Under the pieces are notes generated by a model that was not told the DNA's origin, did not search any database, and saw only the letters and a list, made by a program, of their open reading frames with translations. A DNA stretch of 64,000 nucleotides. It comes from Acinetobacter chinensis (GTDB taxonomy: Bacteria; Pseudomonadota; Gammaproteobacteria; Pseudomonadales; Moraxellaceae). The DNA is taken from contig NZ_CP032134.1 in assembly GCF_002165375.2 (NCBI RefSeq), forward strand, positions 1,798,001 through 1,862,000, written 5' to 3'. The translations under genes and the position numbers were made by a program. Below, piece after piece: positions 24,946-32,837 of the stretch (its first letter is position 1; the number at the start of each line of letters is the position of its first letter).

Positions 24946-25746
24946 TTATCCGATCAATCTGAATCTTTTGTCTGATTCTGTCTCCAGCAGGAACATACGC
25001 TGGTAGTCATAAGCCGGCAGCTCTATGGCGTACTTTTTACACAAGTCATCTATGGCGCAGGACATATAGAACATATTGTCATTAAGCATGTAGACAAGCT
25101 GTGGATTCAGTTTCCCCAGTGCTGGACTATGTGTTTTCCACCACGTCATAAACAGCTTTGAATGGGTACACAGTATACGGAGTGACTGATTGTCCTCTAT
25201 GACTATACCCGTTCCACTTTTAAGCTCCATGGTTTCAAGGTAGTCCACCGCATCCTGAAAATGTACGGCCAGGAGTTCACTGTAACGTGGTATGCGGAAA
25301 TGTCTGTTATGTCTGCTCCATAATTCTGTTCGGAGACTGATAATGCCCCTGCACCGTCGATCAACAATTTCCTTCAGTTCAGCCTGCTGTCCAGCTTTGA
25401 TCTTTACTCGCGTGTCGATCTGCTGATGCTGTATTTCATTTTCGAGCACGTCGAGTACCCATTTGCGGAACTCTTTAGCTATTGGGGTTCGGGCAAACAT
25501 AGCAATTAAATGACAGCCCCTAAGAGAGAATACCCGCATACCCAAATTGGGTATCTGAGGATTCTCGACTACCTGCGTCATTTTTTGAGTGAATTCATCT
25601 GATTTACGATTAAAAATCTTGCTTACTGCATTTTCTTGCTTATATCCCAAGGCTTGAGCTAATTCAGTAGATGTTAACCAAATGTCCTGTTCATATCTTA
25701 CGACATTAAACATTGTTTCATTGAACGATAATGATAAACTATTCAT
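24946..25746 (-). CDS. BRO-N-domain phage antirepressor-like protein
   Basis: A 266-residue protein. The N-terminal 110 residues are a BRO-N domain: NVVRYEQDIWLTSTELAQALGYKQENAVSKIF for the first part, then MRVFSLRGCHLIAMFARTPIAKEFRKWVLDVLE. The C-terminal 150 residues are a helical region comparable to P22 Ant-type C-termini (a PRYSELLAVHFQDAVDYLE segment and a LLETESDKRFRLIG end). BRO/Ant proteins bind phage repressors or DNA. It is divergent from an Arc-like repressor across paired palindromes, the classic arrangement of an antirepressor under repressor control. No structural phage genes adjoin, so this is an island or prophage remnant. Confidence 0.83.
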   Translation of the reverse strand: MNSLSLSFNETMFNVVRYEQDIWLTSTELAQALGYKQENAVSKIFNRKSDEFTQKMTQVVENPQIPNLGMRVFSLRGCHLIAMFARTPIAKEFRKWVLDVLENEIQHQQIDTRVKIKAGQQAELKEIVDRRCRGIISLRTELWSRHNRHFRIPRYSELLAVHFQDAVDYLETMELKSGTGIVIEDNQSLRILCTHSKLFMTWWKTHSPALGKLNPQLVYMLNDNMFYMSCAIDDLCKKYAIELPAYDYQRMFLLETESDKRFRLIG

Positions 25747-25775
25747 ATCAGTTTTCTCGCTGAAGATTGATAACT

Positions 25776-25809
25776 AGCCCCGTAGCCGTCCAAAGTTCCG
25801 GGGCTTTTT
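25776..25809 (+). terminator. Plus-strand terminator upstream of the BRO-N gene
   Basis: AGCCCCG (25776-25782) pairs with CGGGGCT (25799-25805) and a T-run follows. The orientation is plus, although no plus-strand gene ends here, so it could end an antisense transcript coming from within the BRO-N gene, or form a leader structure in the BRO-N mRNA. Confidence 0.65.
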
Positions 25810-25810
25810 A

Positions 25811-25827
25811 ACACCCCACTGGGGTGT
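25811..25827. promoter_or_regulatory. Operator palindrome O1 of the Arc/BRO-N switch
   Basis: ACACCCCA-C-TGGGGTGT, a perfect 8-bp-arm palindrome. The core ACCCCA-N-TGGGGT recurs 49 bp away at O2. Two identical half-site pairs in a divergent spacer strongly suggest binding of a ribbon-helix-helix repressor. Confidence 0.7.
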
Positions 25828-25855
25828 ATTGAAAATTTATTCTTTTAATTACCTC

Positions 25856-25884
25856 TTGTCAACCCCAGTGGGGTTTATTATTAT
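25856..25884 (+). promoter_or_regulatory. Promoter of the Arc-like gene, operator O2 in its spacer
   Basis: TTGTCA (25856-25861) and TATTAT (25879-25884) are 17 bp apart. The palindrome AACCCCAGTGGGGTT (25861-25875) lies between the two hexamers, so a bound repressor would block polymerase directly. The inferred transcription start (near 25891) means the TTG at 25884 cannot be the start codon; the ATG at 25914 is. Confidence 0.65.
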
Positions 25885-25913
25885 TGAATCAATTTCGAAA
25901 ACAGATCATTGAT

Positions 25914-26231
25914 ATGAGCAAACATCTAGGTGTTGAATATAAAGTTAGAATGCCCCAAGAACTAAAAGATAAAATTGCTGAATCCGCTAAAGAGCTGAAT
26001 CGCTCTATGAACGCGGATATTGTGGCAAGACTTGAAAAGAGCTTTGAACTAAACCAGCTACATCTAGGGATGGGATTAACCAATTATACTAAACCAACAG
26101 GCGGGATTGGTTTAAGTAATCTTAATTCCCAAACTCCTGTCTTGGAAAAAATAGCCACAGAAGATTTAATGAAAGAGTTAGCAAATCGATTGGATGGGTT
26201 TAGTGTGGTGGCAAAGCAAAACTCTGTCTAA
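25914..26231 (+). CDS. Arc-like ribbon-helix-helix DNA-binding protein
   Basis: About 105 residues from the ATG at 25914. YKVRMPQELKDKIAESAKELNRSMNADIVARLEKSF (residues about 10-45) is an Arc/MetJ ribbon-helix-helix domain: the beta strand with alternating K-R-M residues, then helix A, N-R-S-M-N turn and helix B. The C-terminal half is an unknown Gly/Asn-rich segment. Arc dimers bind palindromic operators, and two sit upstream. It probably represses itself and the divergent BRO-N gene; the spacing makes autoregulation certain only in outline. Confidence 0.82.
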   Translation: MSKHLGVEYKVRMPQELKDKIAESAKELNRSMNADIVARLEKSFELNQLHLGMGLTNYTKPTGGIGLSNLNSQTPVLEKIATEDLMKELANRLDGFSVVAKQNSV

Positions 26232-26259
26232 TTTTGATTAAATTTAGGAAAATTGAAGA

Positions 26260-26760
26260 ATGACTGTATTTGAGACTAAAAATTTATTCTTAAAGCCATT
26301 TACTAAAGAAAACTTAAATGAAGCTGTTTTTCTATTCCAAGACAAGGACTTTATGGCTTTTTCACCTAATGGGATATTAAATATTGAAGATGCAACAAAA
26401 CGCTTTTATGAAATTTTAGAACATTATGAAAAATACGGATTTGGAAAATTAGCTATTATCTAGAAAAAAACCAATAAGATTGTTGGTTATTGTGGTTTTG
26501 AAACATGTACTGTAGACGGGGTAGATGAAGCAGAATTAGGTTTTAGATTGATTAAAAACGAACGAGGGCAAGGCTATATCTTAGAGGCTACTTCAAAACT
26601 GTTAGACGACATGAAAAATAGAAATTTTACAAAGGTAATAGCATTTTCTGAAGAAAAAAATATTCCAGCTCATAATCTTCTTAATAAGTTAGGATTTGTT
26701 AAAACTTTTACTTCTAACTTTTTTAATATGGATGTTGTTTTTTTCAGTAAGGATCTATAA
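26260..26760 (+). pseudogene. GNAT acetyltransferase interrupted by an amber codon
   Basis: A single frame of 166 codons broken only by TAG at 26461-26463. Before it are TKNLFLKPFTKENLNEAVFLFQDKDFMAF and GKLAII. After it come KKTNKIVGYCGFETC, EAELGFRLIKNERGQGYILEATSKLLDD and AFSEEKNIPAHNLLNKLGFVKT, the usual RimJ/RimL-type acetyl-CoA-binding motif A (R-G-Q-G-Y) and the motif B end. Restoring one sense codon (for example Leu from TTG) would give an intact enzyme. The second part alone lacks the N-terminal substrate region. Likely a recent nonsense mutation. Confidence 0.8.
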
Positions 26761-26781
26761 AAATATCACTTATATATGAAA

Positions 26782-26805
26782 CAGCCCTTACTTAGAGGGC
26801 TTTTA
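26782..26805 (+). terminator. Rho-independent terminator
   Basis: AGCCCT-TACTTAG-AGGGCT followed by TTTT, 21 bp after the acetyltransferase stop. Confidence 0.7.
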
Positions 26806-26809
26806 ATGT

Positions 26810-26923
26810 TCAATAACAAAATCTTCCTTTAATGTTTTCAAAACCTTCATTTTCAAGAATCCGCTCATGAAGAGTTTTAATTAACAGCTCATATTGTTTA
26901 TATTCTTTATGGTTAAGGCTCAT
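26810..26923 (-). CDS. Short 37-residue frame, possible gene fragment
   Basis: MSLNHKEYKQYELLIKTLHE starts a 37-residue frame that ends soon after in RFCY. The opening resembles the N-terminus of some restriction-endonuclease-like proteins, but the rest of such a protein is absent, so it could be a decayed remnant. It lies between the plus-strand terminator and the membrane protein gene. Confidence 0.3.
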   Translation of the reverse strand: MSLNHKEYKQYELLIKTLHERILENEGFENIKGRFCY

Positions 26924-26942
26924 ATTAAATATCCAATAAAAG

Positions 26943-27623
26943 TTAAGAAGGGTTATTCTTATTATTAGCAGGTTTAAAGATTGTTCCACAATATTTACAC
27001 TTTTTAGCTAATGGATTAACTTCCTCCAAGCATTCTCCACAGTTTGCTTTTCCATTATCAGTTATTGATGGCTTACTATTTAAACGGTCTGTCCAACGAG
27101 CAATTCTAAAGATAGCGAATACAGCTGCCAACATTGATAAAATTGCGTATACAAATAAGAAAAAACCTAAAGCATTAAAAAAATCAGTTAGAATGCTTTT
27201 TAAGAAATAAAATTCATTTGAAAATATCCAATCACTCTCAAAATATTTAAGAATAATAGGTACTGAATTAAACTTAAGTAAGTATAAATACAACAAACAA
27301 ATAATTTGCAAGAAAATAAAATGAACAAAGGCTGCATTAACTTTCATATAAGCTGTAGGCTTAGAAGAATCTTTATTAACATACAAGATTTTTTTTAATC
27401 TTTCATCTCCGATAGATAACCAAACAGCATACCCACCTAATGAAAAACCAAGCAATGATGGGAGTGCTGTTATAGCATCACTAATCCAATTATCTGAATG
27501 CCAAGCTTGGCTACACAAAAAAGTAATGACAATTGAGATTTTTAGGTAAATAGAAGACCAGAGCGCTTTCCATCCTCCATACGCATTCCAATAAATACTT
27601 ATTGACGTCTCTGTCTTCTTCAT
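26943..27623 (-). CDS. Membrane protein with C-terminal zinc ribbon
   Basis: About 226 residues from the preferred ATG at 27621-27623, which has AGGAAA upstream and avoids overlapping the DUF4747 gene; a longer frame starts at 27665. There are about four membrane helices (SSIYLKISIVITFL, ITALPSLLGFSLGGYAVWL, FVHFIFLQIICLLYLYLL, ALGFFLFVYAILSMLAAVFAIF). The cytoplasmic tail is a zinc ribbon with two C-x2-C pairs (NCGECLEEVNPLAKKCKYCG). It follows the DUF4747 gene by 7 bp and is probably its partner. Function unknown. Confidence 0.75.
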   Translation of the reverse strand: MKKTETSISIYWNAYGGWKALWSSIYLKISIVITFLCSQAWHSDNWISDAITALPSLLGFSLGGYAVWLSIGDERLKKILYVNKDSSKPTAYMKVNAAFVHFIFLQIICLLYLYLLKFNSVPIILKYFESDWIFSNEFYFLKSILTDFFNALGFFLFVYAILSMLAAVFAIFRIARWTDRLNSKPSITDNGKANCGECLEEVNPLAKKCKYCGTIFKPANNKNNPS

Positions 27624-27630
27624 AGGCTTA

Positions 27631-28509
27631 TTATTTCCTAAATTTAGCAACAATTTTACTCGCATTTTGCTTTAAAAATGCAATTGGTGTTGTGATATCC
27701 GGATCATATTTCTCCCGTTCTAAAAGCGGTGTTGAAGCAGTACTCTTATTAACTATCAATCCTGTTCGTTCATCTTTTGCTTTATAGTTAACCTGTCCAT
27801 TCGTTGCTGCAACTCTCGTCTGTTCTTTAGTTCGTTCATTTGGATCAAGAAACTCACTGTCTTGTGCCTCTAAAATTTTTTGATATATTCCAACATTTTG
27901 GGAGTCCATCTCCTCAAAAATCTCTTGCTCCATTTCGGCAAGCTCATCAGCATTTGGTCTTTGAATCACTAAATGAAGCTTTTTAAGTTGTTTCATCCTT
28001 AAAATTTTATCTACAGCATCTAAATCAGGCAGCAAATTTACTTCGATTGTTTTGAAAATTTCTAATAGTTTTACTGAGCTAAATAACTTTCGAAAAAATT
28101 CAAGTAACATTTTTGCACTGATAGAACCATCTTTATCTTTAATTTCACAAATTAATATATGATCCTGAGGATAAAATACGAAATTAAAAAATTTTGCGTT
28201 TGCTTTCAAATGACCAGGAATATTTACTTCTCTAAGATCCTGAGGATCTGCAACCTGACCAGTATTTTCATTATACCAATTATCCGTAATCCCATTATAT
28301 TTTATAATCTCTCCTAGAAAACCATCCAACGGTTTATCCTCATTTAGAGGCGTCAACTTATTAATTGCTAAATAAGTATTATTACTTAAGAGAATATCCA
28401 AGCGATTAGCATAAAGGTAATTGAATAATTCAATATATATTTCAGGTGTTGGATGTGGATGGACTCGAATGTTTAGAGCCGTATAAGTAACACTGCGATT
28501 TTTAGCCAT
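27631..28509 (-). CDS. DUF4747-like protein
   Basis: A 292-residue soluble protein. ALNIRVHPHPTPEIYIELFNYLYANR at the start and the L-D-G-F-L-G-E-I-I segment are the features I associate with DUF4747. The middle is mixed alpha/beta (FYPQDHILICEIKDKDGSISAKMLLEFFRKLF), followed by an acidic helix (ADELAEMEQEIFEEMDSQ) and a basic tail. There is no obvious catalytic motif. It is the first gene of a two-gene operon with a membrane/zinc-ribbon protein inside a mobile-looking island, so a defence or stress role is possible but unproven. Confidence 0.68.
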   Translation of the reverse strand: MAKNRSVTYTALNIRVHPHPTPEIYIELFNYLYANRLDILLSNNTYLAINKLTPLNEDKPLDGFLGEIIKYNGITDNWYNENTGQVADPQDLREVNIPGHLKANAKFFNFVFYPQDHILICEIKDKDGSISAKMLLEFFRKLFSSVKLLEIFKTIEVNLLPDLDAVDKILRMKQLKKLHLVIQRPNADELAEMEQEIFEEMDSQNVGIYQKILEAQDSEFLDPNERTKEQTRVAATNGQVNYKAKDERTGLIVNKSTASTPLLEREKYDPDITTPIAFLKQNASKIVAKFRK

Positions 28510-28618
28510 TTTTCCCTCTTTTAAAATATTTTACACAATATAACAATTAGTTTACTTTTTGTCACATGATAAATTTATTGATGTTATCCTCTGAATTTTC
28601 ATGCTTTTAGATTTACTT

Positions 28619-28843
28619 ATGAAATTTTTACTCATTTTTGTTTTGGGGTTCACTTCCGTCCAAGTTTTTGCAAAAAAATGTGCTGACTTCTCTACACAGC
28701 AGCAGGCTCAAAAGTGGTATGAACAACGGAAAAATTCAGGACAAACGGGCTGGAAAAGTCTAGACCGTGATGGCGATGGTCAGGCATGTGATTGCCTGCC
28801 AGGTGGGAATGGGAAGAAGTGCCCGAAGAACAAGAGGAAATAG
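28619..28843 (+). CDS. Exported Excalibur-domain protein
   Basis: About 74 residues from the preferred ATG at 28619 (an upstream in-frame ATG at 28601 is less likely). The signal peptide is MKFLLIFVLGFTSVQVFA, ending at A-K-K. The mature part has ADFSTQQQAQKWYEQ and then LDRDGDGQACDCLPGG, the D-x-D-x-D-G-x-x-C loop of the Excalibur calcium-binding domain. It is secreted to the periplasm or beyond. Family members sit next to nucleases or cell-wall enzymes; none is adjacent here. Confidence 0.82.
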   Translation: MKFLLIFVLGFTSVQVFAKKCADFSTQQQAQKWYEQRKNSGQTGWKSLDRDGDGQACDCLPGGNGKKCPKNKRK

Positions 28844-28920
28844 AATAATTTATGCTAATTTAGCATTAACAAAAAACAATAAAGTATAATCTGATTTCGA
28901 TTTATCGCTCATCCTTACAC

Positions 28921-30312
28921 ATGTCTTCACTGACCCATTACTTATCCCAACAACAATTCTGTTTTTTAGTCGAATACTTATCTTCAGATACGACCCACCC
29001 TGTTGCACAGGAAATAGCTGGTTTTCCTGCACTGATGACCCTGGTAGATCGTGTTCATTCTGATGAAGATCCAGCACCCCTGAATGTAGCGCAACGATAC
29101 CCTTCCAGTATTGAAAAGATTATTCATTTTGCAGGCAAAGATCGTGACATTGCAGATTTTGAAATTTTTCTCAATCAGGCAAAACAACAAGGCATACAAA
29201 ATTTATTATTACTCACAGGCGATAAATTAAAACAGCATCAGTATGGATCTGCTCACCTGAAACGAACCCGCTATCTTGAATCTATAAATGCTGTCGTGCA
29301 TGCCAAGCAAAAAGGCGGTTTTTGTATCGGAGTTGCATTCAACCCATTTAAATATGCAGAAGCTGAGCGGGATGCTCAGTATTTTAAACTTCATAAAAAA
29401 ATCAAAGCTGGCGCTGACTTTATCATTACTCAACTGGGTTATGACCTTAGCGCACTGAAACAAGTAAAACTGTTTTTAAGTCAGCAGCAAGTTCAGCTTC
29501 CCATCCTTGCTTGTGTGATGCCCCTGAACCTGGCACGTGCTAGATATATGGTGAAGCAACAGGTAGCAGGGATTGTGATTACACCGCACATGCTGAATAT
29601 ACTGGAACGGGAAAAACAGCAGGGTTTAACTGAACGGGTTTATATCCGTTGTGCTCTGCAGATACTGATCTGTCAGCATCTGGGTTTAGCAGGCATTCAT
29701 TTATCTGCATGCTATAAAAAGGAAGAGCAGGAAGTTTTAACCCGACACATTGATCAGTATCGTGATTTGAGTCTGGTTGAATGTGAATATCTATGGAACA
29801 GCTTATGGGAGATCAAAACTGGGAAAGAGTTGATTCCTGTACTCCGATATTACTCAAAACCGGCTCCATCAACGGACATATTAAAATATCAGCATTTACA
29901 TTTTATGCATGAAGCATTATTTAACTCACGTTTAGGATCTGGTATGGGGAAATTTATTTTCCAGCAGCCGATCTGGAGTAATAAATTTGTTGCCAGAACT
30001 TTACTTAAAACTGAAGAGTTAAGTAAGCATTCGGTCCTGGGCTGTGAAAGTTGTGGGCAATGCCGCTTAGGGGAAACGTTGTATATATGTCCTGAAACCT
30101 GCCCTAAAGGTTTAGCCAATGGGCCTTGCGGCGGGACAATACTTGATCGCTGTGAATTTGGTGACCGGGAATGCATTCACTCAGTAAAAGCCCGTTTAGC
30201 AAAAGCAGTGGAACAGACTGAGATTTTAAAAAATAAGCTGATCCCGACTGTACCCGTTGAAGTTCGTGGTACCAGTTCATGGAAAAACTGGTATTTATCC
30301 AGACAGGCTTAG
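28921..30312 (+). CDS. Methylenetetrahydrofolate reductase-like protein with MTHFR_C domain
   Basis: A 463-residue protein. Residues about 10-300 follow the MTHFR TIM-barrel plan (FLVEYLSSDTTHPVAQEIAG; GIQNLLLLTGD; GADFIITQLGYD for the flavin and folate pocket). The C-terminal 100 residues are the zinc/cysteine-rich MTHFR_C domain (CESCGQCRLGETLYICPETCPKGLANGPCGGT). It is not the canonical metF, which lacks this tail. It probably reduces a folate or related C1 carrier, with the cysteine domain holding a metal or cluster. The last 4 bp overlap the convergent queH stop. Confidence 0.82.
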   Translation: MSSLTHYLSQQQFCFLVEYLSSDTTHPVAQEIAGFPALMTLVDRVHSDEDPAPLNVAQRYPSSIEKIIHFAGKDRDIADFEIFLNQAKQQGIQNLLLLTGDKLKQHQYGSAHLKRTRYLESINAVVHAKQKGGFCIGVAFNPFKYAEAERDAQYFKLHKKIKAGADFIITQLGYDLSALKQVKLFLSQQQVQLPILACVMPLNLARARYMVKQQVAGIVITPHMLNILEREKQQGLTERVYIRCALQILICQHLGLAGIHLSACYKKEEQEVLTRHIDQYRDLSLVECEYLWNSLWEIKTGKELIPVLRYYSKPAPSTDILKYQHLHFMHEALFNSRLGSGMGKFIFQQPIWSNKFVARTLLKTEELSKHSVLGCESCGQCRLGETLYICPETCPKGLANGPCGGTILDRCEFGDRECIHSVKARLAKAVEQTEILKNKLIPTVPVEVRGTSSWKNWYLSRQA

Positions 30313-30977
30313 TTTTCACCATCCATTGCATTGGTATAAAACTTCTCACCGAGTTTTATACGATCACGCCCCTGACTCATACGCCAACGATTGGTATCAC
30401 GCAGTGAATACACGCATCCACAATATTCCTGCTGGTAAAATTCTTCTTTTTTACTGATTTCCAGCATCCTCACTGCTCCACCATTTTTACGCCAATTGTA
30501 ATCCCAGTAAGTAATGCCCTCATAATTTGAAGCAGAACGATGACCACAATCATTAATCTGTTTCATATCTTTCCAACGGGAAATCCCCAATGAGCTACTG
30601 ATCAGTTTGAACCCATGTTCAGAAGCGTACAGCGCAGTGCGCTCAAATCGCATATCAAAACACATGGTGCAGCGGATACCCTTTTCTGGTTCATTCTCCA
30701 TTCCTTTTGCCCGTGCAAACCAGTTGTCAGTATCGTAGTCGCAGTCAATAAAAGGAATGTTGTGCTTTTCTGCAAATCGGATATTTTCTTCTTTCCGGAT
30801 AAGGTACTCCTTCACCGGATGAATATTGGGATTGTAGAAGAAAATTGAGAAATCGATACCAGATTCAATCAGAGTTTCCATTACTTCACCCGAACATGGT
30901 GCGCAGCAGGAATGCAGCAAAAGCTTGTCATGACCTTCTGGGAGAGTAAGTTTCTGGCGTTCAAGTTTGTTTGACAT
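30309..30977 (-). CDS. queH: Epoxyqueuosine reductase QueH
   Basis: A 222-residue QueH-family protein. The CC pair in LLHSCCAPCSG, the R-C-T-M-C-F-D-M-R-F segment, and the Y-C-G-C-V-Y-S segment near the C-terminus provide the conserved cysteines for the [4Fe-4S] cluster and metal site. It converts epoxyqueuosine to queuosine at the tRNA wobble position, the role of QueG in enteric bacteria. It is convergent with the MTHFR-like gene, with overlapping stops. Confidence 0.88.
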   Translation of the reverse strand: MSNKLERQKLTLPEGHDKLLLHSCCAPCSGEVMETLIESGIDFSIFFYNPNIHPVKEYLIRKEENIRFAEKHNIPFIDCDYDTDNWFARAKGMENEPEKGIRCTMCFDMRFERTALYASEHGFKLISSSLGISRWKDMKQINDCGHRSASNYEGITYWDYNWRKNGGAVRMLEISKKEEFYQQEYCGCVYSLRDTNRWRMSQGRDRIKLGEKFYTNAMDGEN

Positions 30978-31268
30978 AGTTAAAATAATGGAAGAATTTT
31001 AGATAAATATTTTATCTGTATTGCCAGCTAAAAATACTCCAGAAACCTGATATTTTCTCAGTCAAAGATGAGTAATTCTCAGCAGTTGAACGAAAATTTT
31101 TAGTATCAATGGCTTCAAACCTTATTTCCAGATACTACAATGTAATAAAACTGTGTGAGAGCGTAAGTATCCTATTGTCTTTGTAGCCCTTCTATTGCAA
31201 TCCCTGATATCAGTGATGTTTTCCTATAGGCTGAATATTCAATCACATTTAAATAGGACAGTAATCCA

Positions 31269-31502
31269 ATGACTACTATTAATGTTGAAAATATTAAGAG
31301 CCATGCTGATGTTATCGCTTCCTGTGGTACCAAAGTCGGTGAAGTCGACCACATGCAAGGTACAGATCAGATTAAGCTGACAAAGCATGGGGATGGACAT
31401 CACCACCTGATTCCTGTTTCATGGGTTGGTGAAATCACTGACAGTAAAATTGTACTCAACAAAGACTCACAGGAAGTTAAAGATACATGGGTACAAATTT
31501 AA
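31269..31502 (+). CDS. DUF2171 protein (PRC-barrel-like)
   Basis: A 77-residue protein: IKSHADVIASCGTKVGEVDHMQGTDQIKLTKHGDGHHHLIPVSWVGEITDSKIVLNKDSQEV is the typical DUF2171 sequence, a small beta-barrel with the M-Q-G...HH-L-I-P core. The role is not established; relatives are abundant stress-linked proteins in Acinetobacter. It is followed by a strong terminator and is monocistronic. Confidence 0.85.
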   Translation: MTTINVENIKSHADVIASCGTKVGEVDHMQGTDQIKLTKHGDGHHHLIPVSWVGEITDSKIVLNKDSQEVKDTWVQI

Positions 31503-31521
31503 AAGCCTGTTGAGCTTAAAT

Positions 31522-31549
31522 AAAGAAGCCCTCGTTTGAGGGCTTCTTT
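31522..31549 (+). terminator. Rho-independent terminator
   Basis: GAAGCCCTC-GTTT-GAGGGCTTC followed by a T-run, 19 bp after the DUF2171 stop. Nearly the same hairpin follows the HxlR gene at 35161. Confidence 0.85.
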
Positions 31550-31755
31550 ATTTCACTTTTCCAAAACGATATTCGTACTATTCCAATTGAAGAAGGCTTA
31601 TGACTTCCTTTTCACCCTCCCATTAAAATATCCTTGTTTCAAAAATCCTTAATTTGTCTTCAGATTCTCATTACATATCAGCATGGGACAATTTTAAATC
31701 ATTCATATGATTTTGCTTGAACTCTACTCTTTTCCATATATTTTATAGCTAGTGA

Positions 31756-31770
31756 GTTCTTTTTTAGAAC
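31756..31770. promoter_or_regulatory. HxlR-type operator copy 1 (hydrolase side)
   Basis: GTTCT-TTTTT-AGAAC, an inverted repeat with a 5-bp spacer; the left arm extends to AGTTCT. It lies just downstream of the promoter-like pair and matches the element at 34666-34682 (AGTTCT-ATAAA-AGAACT). Confidence 0.5.
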
Positions 31771-31828
31771 CAACAATGTTGCCGAAATATAATTTTAATT
31801 ATTGAATGAATAATTACAGGAGTTCACC

Positions 31829-32776
31829 ATGCAAACTGAACGACACAACATAGCTGGCAGGAAAGTCTCTTTTGATTTTTCTAAATCTGATCTTATCTGG
31901 ATCCCAAACGACAACTTCTCCTCACATTTGATTAATGGAGTTAATTTACTCCTTCCTGCAGGAGAGTTCTGGTTCTGCCGTGTCTTCAATAAAGCACTTC
32001 CTCACATTACAGATCCAGTATTAAAAGAAGATGTTATTGGGTTTATCCGTCAGGAAGCGATTCATGCAAATGCACATGTCTTAGGGCAGGATTATCTGAC
32101 ATCTCATCAGGTCGATATTGAGAAAATCAAAGAATTAGCCGATACATTATTTGGAACATTACTTTCAGAAAATCCTTTAGGCATTAAGGCATTAAAACGT
32201 GATTCATTAGAGCATCCGTGGCTGGTGTTACGTGTTGGTATCATTGCTGCCATTGAGCACTTCACAGGGATATTAGGTCAGTGGTGCATGGATAATAAAT
32301 CCTGGGATGAATTCAATTCAGATCCTGTAATTGCCGATTTGTTCAAATGGCATTTAGCCGAAGAGGTTGAACATCGAACCGTGTCATATGACCTGTTTGC
32401 TCATCTTGTTCCCAATAAATATTCGTTTTATCTATACAGACAAGCATTGATGGCAATCGTATTTCCATTATTTATGTATTTGCTCATTGAGTCTGGACGC
32501 AGTGTCGCAAAGCATGATCTGGATATTCAAATGCAAAAAATGGTCAGAAAATCATTTATTCGCTGGTTATTTGAATTGGAACGTGTAGGCAATACAACAA
32601 ATAATGTTCCTTCATTAAGTTTTTTAACTGCATCAACTTTCCGCTGGATGTCTCCTTCATTCCACCCAATACATGAAGGAAATACCGAACAGGCACTGGC
32701 ATATTTAAACCAGTCACCTGCCGTCAAAGCAGCAAAACTGAATGAGCAAAACAAAGCCAGGCAATTAAAAAGTTAA
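31829..32776 (+). CDS. PF10118 metal-dependent hydrolase-like protein
   Basis: A 315-residue helical protein. The conserved N-terminal FDFSKSDLIWIPNDNFSSHLINGVNLLLPAGEFWFCRVFNKALPHI and the metal-site helices IRQEAIHANAHVL and HLAEEVEHRTVSYDLFAHL carry the E-x-x-H and E-x2-E-H residues of PF10118. The family has a di-metal four-helix core; the substrate is unknown, with hydrocarbon or lipid roles suspected. It ends convergently to the FAD-dependent desaturase and shares an operator-like repeat with it. Confidence 0.83.
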   Translation: MQTERHNIAGRKVSFDFSKSDLIWIPNDNFSSHLINGVNLLLPAGEFWFCRVFNKALPHITDPVLKEDVIGFIRQEAIHANAHVLGQDYLTSHQVDIEKIKELADTLFGTLLSENPLGIKALKRDSLEHPWLVLRVGIIAAIEHFTGILGQWCMDNKSWDEFNSDPVIADLFKWHLAEEVEHRTVSYDLFAHLVPNKYSFYLYRQALMAIVFPLFMYLLIESGRSVAKHDLDIQMQKMVRKSFIRWLFELERVGNTTNNVPSLSFLTASTFRWMSPSFHPIHEGNTEQALAYLNQSPAVKAAKLNEQNKARQLKS

Positions 32777-32790
32777 AAAACTCAAAGAAT

Positions 32791-32830
32791 AAAAAACCAC
32801 GAGTAGAACATTTCTACTCGTGGTTTTTTA
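32791..32830. terminator. Strong bidirectional terminator
   Basis: AAAAAACCACGAGTAGAA pairs with TTCTACTCGTGGTTTTTT across a 4-base loop, a stem of up to 18 bp, between two convergent genes. Confidence 0.92.
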
Positions 32831-32837
32831 GCTTGCT

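Larger units (their letters stand above)
31503..31828. other. Intergenic region, 326 bp, terminator and hydrolase promoter
   Basis: It holds the terminator 31522-31549 at the left, then an AT-rich stretch with no gene, a TTGAAC (31717-31722)/TTTTAT (31741-31746) promoter-like pair with 18-bp spacing, the inverted repeat at 31756-31770 and a second inverted repeat TAATTATT-GAATG-AATAATTA (31796-31816) just before the hydrolase start. Confidence 0.6.
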
